Origin: DATAFT01 sp035544635
GTDB lineage: Bacteria > Acidobacteriota > Thermoanaerobaculia > Multivoradales > Multivoraceae
Reading direction: 5' to 3'
DNA length: 17,030 nucleotides
NCBI GenBank assembly: GCA_035544635.1
Contig: DATKDQ010000292.1
Location: 1-17,030, forward strand
The notes under the pieces: generated by a model
Told to the model about the DNA's origin: nothing
Databases searched by the model: none
What the model saw: the letters and a program-made list of their open reading frames with translations, nothing else
Made by a program: the position numbers and the translations under genes
In this document: piece after piece, positions 1 to 5,612 of the stretch
Position numbering within the stretch: the first letter of the stretch is position 1
How the letters are laid out: the number at the start of each line of letters is the position of its first letter

Positions 1-97
1 CATCCGCAAGATCCTCGCGCACCTCGAGAACAGAGGCGGGCAGCCCGGCAGGGGGCCTCCATCAGGGGTGGCGACGCCCTCACCGCTCGCGTCGTGA
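1..97 (+). pseudogene. IS91-type transposase, C-terminal end (cut by window edge)
   Basis: Reading from base 2, the frame gives IRKILAHLENRGGQPGRG and ends at TGA 95-97. An 'IRxILAHL' helix followed by a proline/glycine-rich tail is how many IS91-family (Y2 rolling-circle) transposases end; this is from memory of the family. The remainder lies outside the window, so it cannot be said whether the copy is intact. Support comes from context: 180-210 bases downstream lies a sequence shared with the end of a second, clearly IS91-type remnant at 1976-2211. Identification is an inference from a short stretch. Confidence 0.45.
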
Positions 98-274
98 TCG
101 CCGCTCACCCATCGACGCGGCCCCGGGCGATGTACGGGCAAGTATCGCGGATGAGGCCGCTCTCAGTTGGGCGTGGACGGCTGCGGGGGACAAACCAGGC
201 ATCGTGGCGAGCTCACGGGCCTCTGAGAAACAACGCGGTCGCGGAATCGAGCTCGAGCGCGTCTCCTGGATGCT

Positions 275-310
275 CGCCTCGGCGACCACCCCGAAAGCAA
301 ATCCCTATCC
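275..310 (+). repeat. IS91-like end repeat, copy A (oriIS-like)
   Basis: This 36-base stretch matches 2177-2211 with about five mismatches and a one-base indel. The best conserved part is AAAGCAAATCC(C)TATCC. It lies downstream of transposase sequence in both places, and a foreign gene fragment starts immediately afterwards in both. IS91-family oriIS ends lie 3' of the transposase, and as I recall them they finish in a similar CCTATa-CC core. The role is inferred; the repeat itself is seen directly. Confidence 0.6.
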
Positions 311-311
311 C

Positions 312-392
312 TTGGACACGGGCCGTTACGATGAGCTCCTCGACTCGAGCCCGGAGTTCCGGGCGCTCGCAGGATCGGCCGGGCCTCTCTGA
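312..392 (+). pseudogene. ABC transporter ATPase, C-terminal remnant
   Basis: Frame from 312 reads LDTGRYDELLDSSPEFRALA and ends at TGA 390-392. The pattern 'G(R/T)xDELL..SPxFRxL' is the usual extreme C-terminus of MsbA-type exporter ATPases, where it follows the H-loop. Nothing upstream of 311 continues it, because the preceding bases belong to the IS-like end. The rest of the gene has been lost or lies beyond the element. It sits 66 bases upstream of a broken pseB, so it may be the last gene of an older glycan or lipid export cluster. Only about 26 codons remain, so the family call is tentative. Confidence 0.45.
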
Positions 393-458
393 AACCGGTG
401 CCCGCAGGCGTCGGCCAGCACCGGAGACCCTCCACCATTTTGGATCGAAGAATGAGCC

Positions 459-1230
459 ATGAACTGGTCTGAACAGATCGTCCTCGTCACCGGCGGAACC
501 GGTTCCTTCGGGAAGAAGTTCGTCGAGATCCTGCAGCGGGACCACCCGCCGGAGAAGCTGATCGTCTTCAGTCGCGACGAGCTCAAACAGTACGAGATGC
601 GAGCCGCAGGCTTCGACGCGCCCAACCTGCGGTACTTCCTGGGCGACGTCCGGGACGTTGGGCGGCTCCGGCGGGCGATGGAGGAGGTGACGGTGGTGGT
701 CCACGCCGCTGCCCTCAAGCAGGTGCCGGCGTGCGAGTACAACCCAATCGAAGCGGTACGCACCAACGTCGACGGTGGCGTGAACGTGATCGACGCCGGG
801 GACGGTCACGGTGACGGACCCCCGGATGACCCGCTTCTGGCTCACCCTCGAGCAGGGCGTGTGGTTCGTGATCGGTTGTATCGAGCGCATGCGCGGAGGG
901 GAGGTCTTCGTGCCGAAGATCCCGAGCATGAACATCATGGATCTGGCCGCGGCGGTCGCGCCAGGTTGCGAGGTCCGGGAAGTCGGGATCCGGCCCGGAG
1001 AGAAGCTCCACGAGGTGCTTCTCTTCGAGGACGAGGCACGCCACGCGATGGAGCTCGACGACATGTTTGTGATCCAGCCGAGCCACCCGTGGTGGCGAGA
1101 TGGCGACGGGCACGTAGGCGAGAGACTCCCGGACGGGTTCGAGTACCGCAGCGACAACAACGACCGGTGGCTGACCGTCGACGACCTTGCAACGATCGTC
1201 GGCGAGGAGCGGTCACCTACAACCCCATAG
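459..1230 (+). pseudogene. pseB copy with internal deletion and frameshift
   Basis: Codons from ATG 459 read as a good PseB (UDP-GlcNAc 4,6-dehydratase/5-epimerase) start: the NAD-binding TGGTGSFG, then FSRDELKQYEM, FLGDVRD, HAAALKQVPA and YNPIEAVRTN. After about 795-800 this frame becomes nonsense. PseB similarity resumes one frame over with VTDPRMTRFWLTLEQGV, then GGEVFVPKIPS and GIRPGEKLHE, and ends at TAG 1228-1230. Compared with the intact pseB at 4587-5612, about 76-77 residues are missing at the joint, including the Asp-Lys and Tyr-x3-Lys catalytic elements. The product cannot be active. The two copies are clearly diverged, so this is a relic of a separate pse cluster and not a recent duplication. 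An 11-bp inverted repeat (GTCACGGTGAC, 805-815) lies next to the joint. Confidence 0.85.
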
Positions 1231-1260
1231 GGCCGACCGGCCGAGAGCAGGAGCGCAACG

Positions 1261-1887
1261 ATGACAGAAGCGAGGGGCTACACCACCGAGCAGGAGCGCT
1301 TCTGGGCGGGTGAGTTCGGAGACCACTACGTCCGCCGAAACCGGGACGCCGCGCTGGTGACCGCCAACGTCGCCCTGTTCCGGAGGATCCTCGAGACCAC
1401 CGGACCCTTGGAGTCGATCCTCGAGCTCGGGGCCAACATCGGGCTGAACCTGAAGGCGCTCCACGAGCTCCTGCCGGAGGTCCGCCTCGCCGGAGTCGAG
1501 ATCAACCGCGAGGCCTGGAGCGAGCTCTCGGCAATGCCGTTCGTGGAAGCGCACCACGCCTCGATCCTCGACTTCGAGGCGGACGGGCGCTTCGACCTGG
1601 TGTTCACGAAGGGCGTTCTGATCCACATGGCGCCGGAACGCCTGGAGCAGGTCTACGCCACAATGATCGAGAGCAGCCGCCGGTACGTGTGCCTGGCGGA
1701 GTACTACAACCCGACGCCGGTGGAGGTCCCGTACCGGGGCCACGAGCGCCGCCTTTTCAAGCGGGACTTTGCAGGCGAGATCCTGGAACGCTGGCCGGTG
1801 GAGCTGGTCGATTACGGCTTCGTCTATCGGCGCGACCCGCACCACCCCCAGGACGATCTCACCTGGTTCCTCCTGGAGAAGCGCTGA
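1261..1887 (+). CDS. Pseudaminic acid biosynthesis-associated SAM methyltransferase
   Basis: A 208-residue class I SAM methyltransferase. It opens with a segment like the Pse-associated methylase family (TIGR03587): 'TEQERFWAGEFGDHYVRRN' at residues 9-27. The SAM-binding glycine motif ELGANIGLN is at 55-63 and the acidic loop VEINREAW follows near 75-85. Length and ends look complete. AGGAG at 1249-1253 sits 7 bases before ATG 1261, so the start is well supported. These proteins are usually found between pseB and pseC genes and are presumed to methylate the Pse precursor or product; the exact substrate is not known to me. Here it lies between a broken pseB and a truncated pseC, yet its own frame is undamaged, so it may still act on Pse made by the intact operon downstream. 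Confidence 0.85.
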   Translation: MTEARGYTTEQERFWAGEFGDHYVRRNRDAALVTANVALFRRILETTGPLESILELGANIGLNLKALHELLPEVRLAGVEINREAWSELSAMPFVEAHHASILDFEADGRFDLVFTKGVLIHMAPERLEQVYATMIESSRRYVCLAEYYNPTPVEVPYRGHERRLFKRDFAGEILERWPVELVDYGFVYRRDPHHPQDDLTWFLLEKR

Positions 1888-1976
1888 TTCGCCCGTTCCT
1901 TCCCTACGCCCGCCAGTGGATCGATGACGACGACGTAGCCGCCGTCCTCGACGTGCTGCGCTCGGACTGGCTCACC
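1884..1976 (+). pseudogene. pseC copy, 5' fragment only
   Basis: Right at the methylase stop, a new frame reads IRPFLPYARQWIDDDDVAAV, then LDVLRSDWLT. This is the N-terminus of a PseC/DegT-type PLP aminotransferase (compare LPYGRQWIDSDDVAAV in the intact pseC at 5609-6880). Similarity stops after DWLT at about 1976, where QGP should follow, and transposase sequence takes over. About 90% of the enzyme, including the PLP lysine, is gone. The start is unclear: it is either a non-ATG codon overlapping the methylase TGA (CTG 1884 or ATT 1887) or a codon further upstream. Gene order pseB'-methylase-pseC' is typical of pse clusters. Confidence 0.75.
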
Positions 1977-2098
1977 TGGACTGCGGGAACTACGAGCACG
2001 GCTTTGCGCGGGTGCGCTGCGACGGTTGCCGCTCGGAGTACCTGGTGGCGTTCTCCTGCCAGCACCGCGGCTTCTGCCCCTCGTGCGCGGCCAAGCGC
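1976..2098 (+). pseudogene. IS91-family transposase, N-terminal zinc-ribbon fragment
   Basis: The frame starting at 1976 reads LDCGNYEHGFARVRC, then DGCRSEYLVAFSCQHRGFCP and SCAAKR. Cysteines are spaced C-x2-C-x9-C and then C-x5-C-x2-C, and with 'EHGFARVRC' and 'GFCPSCAAKR' this is the hallmark zinc-binding domain of IS91-family transposases. Similarity ends after AAKR at about 2098, where the normal protein would go on for several hundred residues. Upstream residues are replaced by pseC sequence. Non-functional. Confidence 0.85.
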
Positions 2099-2176
2099 GG
2101 CGCGCTGTTTCAACGCCTTCCTCCGCGGAGGTGGTGTAACGTACCATCGTGCTCTCGACCCGCTACCAGGGCGCCG

Positions 2177-2211
2177 CGCCTCAGCGAACACGCCCAAAGC
2201 AAATCCTATCC
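2177..2211 (+). repeat. IS91-like end repeat, copy B (oriIS-like)
   Basis: Partner of 275-310; the shared part is CGCCTC..GCGA..CAC.CC.AAAGCAAATCC-TATCC. The first base after it (2212) begins an open epimerase frame (LELARAMGEAAG), showing that the boundary is exact. Confidence 0.6.
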
Positions 2212-2391
2212 CTCGAGCTGGCGCGGGCGATGGGCGAGGCGGCCGGCGTGGCGCTCGAGCCCGAGCACGGCCCGCCGCGCGACAGCGACGTGCGGCACTC
2301 GCAGGCGGATCCGGAAGGGGCGGCGGAGGCGTTGGCGTTCCAGACTCGGGTCGATCTCGCGGAGGGACTGCGATGGACCGCGCGGGCGTGA
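2212..2391 (+). pseudogene. NDP-sugar epimerase/dehydratase, C-terminal remnant
   Basis: Frame from 2212 reads LELARAMGEAAG, then HGPPRDSDVRHSQADP and FQTRVDLAEGLRWT, ending at TGA 2389-2391. 'GDVRHSxAD' and 'RVDLxEGLRxT' are the typical closing motifs of extended SDR sugar epimerases (GalE/WbpP-like). The preceding ~250 residues are absent, replaced by the IS-like end. The fragment overlaps the first 19 bases of the permease gene and contains that gene's ribosome binding site, so it was probably the gene directly upstream in the original export operon. An in-frame GTG at 2149 inside the IS remnant could in principle start a chimeric 80-residue product; there is no evidence that it does. Confidence 0.75.
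2361..2366 (+). promoter_or_regulatory. Ribosome binding site fixing the wzm start
   Basis: GGAGGG lies 6 bases before ATG 2373, inside the epimerase remnant. It decides the permease start, which is otherwise ambiguous because the permease frame is open without a stop for about 700 bases upstream. Loss of most of the epimerase left this site untouched. Confidence 0.7.
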
Positions 2392-3242
2392 CCGTGGCGA
2401 TTGCACCGGCGCCGCCGCTGGTGATCCGCGCGCGCCGCGGCCGGCCGTCCCTCGGCCTGGCCGACCTCTGGGAGTACCGCGAGCTGTTCTACTTCCTCGT
2501 CTGGCGCGACCTCAAGGTGCGCTACAAGCAGTCGGTGTTCGGCGCCGGCTGGGCGGTGTTCCAGCCGCTGGCGACGATGGCGGTGTTCACCGTCGTCTTC
2601 AGCCGCATCGCGGGAATCGACTCGGGCGACGTGCCCTACCCGATCTTCTGCTACGCGGCGCTCCTACCCTGGACCTTCTTCTCCCGCGGCACCGCCGACG
2701 GCGCCGCCAGCCTGCTCGGCGCCGCGGCGATGATCTCCAAGATCTACTTCCCGCGCCTGATCGTGCCGGCCGCCGCGGTGCTGCGCGGGCTGGTCGACGC
2801 CGCACTGTCGGCGGTCGTCTTCGCCGGTCTGATGGTCTGGTACCGGCAGCCGCCGACGCCGGCGCTCGCCGCCCTGCCGCTGTTCGTGCTCCTGGCGGTG
2901 GCCGCCACCCTCGGCACCGGTTTCTGGCTGTCGGCGCTCAACGTCCGCTACCGCGACGTCAAGTACGTGGTCCCATTCTTCCTCCAGCTCTGGCTGTTCG
3001 TCACGCCGGTGATCTATCCGACCGCGCGCGCCACCGAGCTCCTCCACAGCGTTGGGCTGCCCGGGTGGTTCTACGGTCTCAATCCGATGGCCGGCGTGGT
3101 CGAGGGCTTCCGCTGGTCGCTGCTCGGGGAGACGACCTCGGCCGGCGTGATGGCGGCGAGCGGTGGGGTTTCGATTCTGCTCCTGCTGGTCGGAGCCCTC
3201 TACTTCCGGCGTGTCGAGCGCACCTTCGCCGACGTCCTGTGA
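2373..3242 (+). CDS. wzm: ABC-2 type polysaccharide export permease (Wzm-like)
   Basis: A 289-residue inner-membrane permease of the ABC-2/TagG family, which with Wzt moves lipid-linked O-antigen or capsule chains from the cytoplasm to the periplasm. The N-terminal cytoplasmic piece contains 'YRELFYFLVWRDLKVRYKQS', a near-diagnostic family motif before the first membrane helix. Hydrophobic stretches follow (GAGWAVFQPLATMAVFTVVF, YPIFCYAALLPWTFF, then two in the middle and two at the C-terminus). 'LNVRYRDVKYVVPFFLQLWL' and 'TPVIYP' are also characteristic. Length is normal. The start at 2373 is chosen for its Shine-Dalgarno site and because homologues begin shortly before the YREL motif. The frame continues open upstream through IS and pseC debris, so automatic callers may overextend it. 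It heads the operon that runs to 11500. Confidence 0.92.
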   Translation: MDRAGVTVAIAPAPPLVIRARRGRPSLGLADLWEYRELFYFLVWRDLKVRYKQSVFGAGWAVFQPLATMAVFTVVFSRIAGIDSGDVPYPIFCYAALLPWTFFSRGTADGAASLLGAAAMISKIYFPRLIVPAAAVLRGLVDAALSAVVFAGLMVWYRQPPTPALAALPLFVLLAVAATLGTGFWLSALNVRYRDVKYVVPFFLQLWLFVTPVIYPTARATELLHSVGLPGWFYGLNPMAGVVEGFRWSLLGETTSAGVMAASGGVSILLLLVGALYFRRVERTFADVL

Positions 3243-3276
3243 TGACCGTGCACCGCGGAGACGAGCGAGAGGCTGG

Positions 3277-4587
3277 ATGAACGAGCCGGCTGTCCGTGCC
3301 CGCGGGTTGGGCAAGAAGTACCTGCTCGGCGGCTCCCAGGCGAGCGTACGCGACCTGCGCGATGCGCTCCGGCACGCCGTCGCAGCGCCGCTGCGCTGGG
3401 CCGGCCGCCGCGACGCCGGTGCGCGGGCGACCCGGCAGGAGTTCTGGGCTCTGCGCGAGGTCGACTTCGACGTCGCCCCCGGCGAGACCGTAGGCGTGAT
3501 CGGGCGCAACGGCGCCGGCAAGAGCACCCTGCTCAAGATCCTCTCGCGCATCACCGAACCGACCGAGGGCTGGGCCGAGGTGCGCGGCCGGGTCTCGAGC
3601 CTGCTCGAGGTCGGCACCGGCTTCCACCCCGAGCTGACCGGCCGCGAGAACGTCTTCCTCAACGGCGCCATCCTCGGCATGCGGCGCACCGAGATCGCCC
3701 GCAAGTTCGACCGTATCGTCGCCTTCGCCGAGGTCGAGCCGTTCATCGACACGCCGGTCAAGCACTACTCGAGCGGCATGAAGGTGCGCCTCGCCTTCTC
3801 CGTCGCGGCCCACCTCGAGCCCGAGGTGCTGATCATCGACGAGGTACTGGCGGTCGGCGACGCCGCCTTCCAGGCCAAGTGCCTGGGCAAGATGGGCGAG
3901 GTCTCCGGCGAGGGGAGGACGGTGCTGTTCGTGAGCCACAACATGTCGGCGGTCCAGACCCTCTGCGAGCGGGCGATTTGGCTCGAACGGGGGCAGGTCG
4001 AAGCGGAGGGCGCGAGCGGCGACGTGATCCAGGACTACCTGGGCCGGCTGGCCGAGGTCGCAAAGGCCGACGTCCTGGCGCGCAGCTCCGATGGCTGCTT
4101 CGAGCTGCGCCGCGTGGTCCTGCGCAACGGCGACGGCCGCGAAGCGGCGGCCCTGGAGCCCGGCACTGCGCTCACGGTCGACATCGAGTACACAGCCCGT
4201 GAGCCCGTTGAACGACCGTATCTGTGGATCGGCATCTACGGCCAGCACGGACCCCTGTTCGGCGCCAACATGCTCCTCGACGGCCACCGAGCCGACCGCC
4301 TCGAGGGGTCCGGAACCATCCGCTGCACGTTTCCGCATCTGCCATTGCTACCGCAGCAGACCTACCTGCTCCGCGTCGGCGGTCGTACGGCGGACGGCCG
4401 CCACCTGCTGATTCCGTCCACCGAGGTCGGGCTCTTCCGGGTCACCGGAAGGGCCCGGGGGCTCGGGCTCCACGGTGTGATGGCCGACGCGCTGGCCGGA
4501 GGCTCGACGCCGGTTCTGGTTCCCTACCGCTGGGAGTTCGCCGACGGCAGCGTGCACGAGGTCGCGAGCGAGACCTGGGGGAAGTGA
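3277..4587 (+). CDS. wzt: ABC polysaccharide export ATPase with C-terminal glycan-binding domain (Wzt-like)
   Basis: A 436-residue ATPase partner of the permease. Visible motifs are Walker A GRNGAGKST (76-84), signature YSSGM (164-168), Walker B EVLIIDE (183-189) and the H-loop histidine at 221 (FVSHNMSAV). 'LLEVGTGFHPELTGREN' and 'VKHYSSGM' are typical of the O-antigen/teichoic-acid subgroup. An extra domain of about 165 residues (roughly 270-436) follows, with a beta-rich look ('LTVDIEYTAREPVERPYLWIG'). It matches the position of the Wzt C-terminal domain, which recognises the finished or capped chain end. That implies a modification-coupled export mechanism, with specificity for the glycan made here. 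The gene starts 34 bases after wzm, and its TGA overlaps the pseB ATG by one base (TGATG). Confidence 0.92.
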   Translation: MNEPAVRARGLGKKYLLGGSQASVRDLRDALRHAVAAPLRWAGRRDAGARATRQEFWALREVDFDVAPGETVGVIGRNGAGKSTLLKILSRITEPTEGWAEVRGRVSSLLEVGTGFHPELTGRENVFLNGAILGMRRTEIARKFDRIVAFAEVEPFIDTPVKHYSSGMKVRLAFSVAAHLEPEVLIIDEVLAVGDAAFQAKCLGKMGEVSGEGRTVLFVSHNMSAVQTLCERAIWLERGQVEAEGASGDVIQDYLGRLAEVAKADVLARSSDGCFELRRVVLRNGDGREAAALEPGTALTVDIEYTAREPVERPYLWIGIYGQHGPLFGANMLLDGHRADRLEGSGTIRCTFPHLPLLPQQTYLLRVGGRTADGRHLLIPSTEVGLFRVTGRARGLGLHGVMADALAGGSTPVLVPYRWEFADGSVHEVASETWGK

Positions 4588-5612
4588 TGGACTCCGAGTT
4601 CGATTGGACATCCGGCAGCGTGCTGGTCACCGGCGGAACCGGTTCCTTCGGACGTGCCTTCATCGCCCGCCTGCTCGCCGACTACCCGGGCATCCGGCGC
4701 ATCGTGGTGTACTCCCGCGACGAGCTGAAGCAGTTCGAGATGGCTCATAGGCCACCGTTCGCCGGCGAGCGGCGCCTGCGCTTCTTCCTCGGCGACGTAC
4801 GCGACCGCGACCGGGTCCGGCGGGCGCTGGAGGGCATCGACACCGTCATCCACGCCGCCGCCCTCAAGCAGATCCCGGCCGCCGAGTACAACCCGTTCGA
4901 GGTGATCAAGACCAACGTGCTCGGAGCGCAGAACGTGATCGAAGGGTGCCTCGACCAGGGCGTCAAGCGGGTGGTGGCGTTGTCGACGGATAAGGCGGCG
5001 GCACCGATCAATCTCTATGGCGCCACCAAGCTCTGCTCCGACAAGCTGTTCGTCGCCTCCAACAACTTCAAGGGCAGTCGTGATCTGCGGCTCGGAGTGG
5101 TTCGCTACGGCAACGTGATGGGTAGCCGGGGCAGCGTCATCCCGTTCTTTCTGTCGCGCCCCAACGACGGCGTGCTGCCGATCACCAGCCCGGAGATGAC
5201 CCGTTTCAGCCTCACGCTCGACGAGGGCATCGAGCTTGTCCTCTTCGCCCTCGGTCACATGTGGGGGGGTGAGATCTTCGTTCCGCGAATCCCGAGCTAC
5301 CGGATCCTCGACCTGGCCGAGGCGATCGCTCCCGGGTGCCGCACCGAGGTCATCGGTCTGCGCCCGGGCGAAAAGGTCCACGAGGAGATGATCACTGTCC
5401 ATGACGCGCCGAACACGATCGCCATCGACCGGTGCTTCGTGATCGAGCCACCGTTGCCGACCTGGGATGTTGCGCAGTTCCGCCGCACGGTCCAAGGCGA
5501 GCCGGTGCCGGAGGACTTCTCCTACAACAGCCTGACCAACAGCGAGTGGCTGAGCGTAGAGCGCCTGCGCGAGCTCATCCGCCTCCACGTGGACCCCACC
5601 TTCTCGGCGTGA
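4587..5612 (+). CDS. pseB: PseB: UDP-GlcNAc 4,6-dehydratase (5-inverting)
   Basis: First step of the Pse pathway: converts UDP-GlcNAc to UDP-2-acetamido-2,6-dideoxy-beta-L-arabino-hexos-4-ulose. The 341-residue soluble SDR has TGGTGSFG at 15-22 (NADP binding), 'YSRDELKQFEM' at 42-52, FFLGDVRD near 66-73, and the catalytic group STDKAAAP (Asp135, Lys136) with YGATK at 144-148. These correspond to Asp-Lys-Tyr of Helicobacter FlaA1/PseB. It lacks the membrane domain of the long WbpM/PglF relatives, as true PseB does. Translation is probably coupled to wzt (1-base overlap) and to pseC (GTGA overlap). A run of seven G lies at 5263-5269 in the codons for WGGE. A second, deleted copy lies at 459-1230. 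Confidence 0.95.
   Translation: MDSEFDWTSGSVLVTGGTGSFGRAFIARLLADYPGIRRIVVYSRDELKQFEMAHRPPFAGERRLRFFLGDVRDRDRVRRALEGIDTVIHAAALKQIPAAEYNPFEVIKTNVLGAQNVIEGCLDQGVKRVVALSTDKAAAPINLYGATKLCSDKLFVASNNFKGSRDLRLGVVRYGNVMGSRGSVIPFFLSRPNDGVLPITSPEMTRFSLTLDEGIELVLFALGHMWGGEIFVPRIPSYRILDLAEAIAPGCRTEVIGLRPGEKVHEEMITVHDAPNTIAIDRCFVIEPPLPTWDVAQFRRTVQGEPVPEDFSYNSLTNSEWLSVERLRELIRLHVDPTFSA

Larger units (their letters stand above)
1..310 (+). mobile_element. Right end of an IS91-like element (copy A)
   Basis: This covers the transposase tail (to 97), about 210 bases with no convincing gene, and the shared end repeat at 275-310. The element seems to stop exactly at 310. The next four bases are CTTG, one of the tetranucleotides known as IS91-family insertion targets, and an ABC-transporter C-terminal reading frame begins at once. 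The non-coding part carries a 10-bp palindrome (TCGAGCTCGA, 247-256) that could form a hairpin upstream of the end. IS91 elements transpose by rolling-circle replication and make no target duplication, which fits the absence of any duplicated flank. The left end lies outside the window. Confidence 0.5.
1976..2211 (+). mobile_element. IS91-like element remnant (copy B)
   Basis: This consists of a transposase zinc-ribbon fragment (1976-2098), about 80 bases of non-coding sequence with a 12-bp palindrome (CCTCCGCGGAGG, 2120-2131), and the shared end repeat (2177-2211). It has lost its left end, the first residues of the transposase, and all of the catalytic Y2 domain, so it cannot move. Its left edge is joined to pseC codons and its right edge to epimerase codons (after CTCG at 2212-2215). 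Orientation matches copy A. Confidence 0.65.

Noticed and set aside
213..1160. Long minus-strand open frame opposite pseB'
   Set aside because: It is the antisense shadow of pseB' and the ABC remnant, with no recognisable motif; the plus strand shows clear homology.
2111..2135. GTTTCAAC-like start and palindrome as a CRISPR repeat or attachment site
   Set aside because: It occurs once only, with no spacer-repeat periodicity; the palindrome is better explained as part of the IS-like end region.
2012..3280. Long plus-strand frame starting in the IS zinc-ribbon and running through wzm
   Set aside because: Only codons up to about 2098 are transposase; the rest is an alternate frame of wzm, rich in Arg/Gly/Pro as expected of shadow frames.
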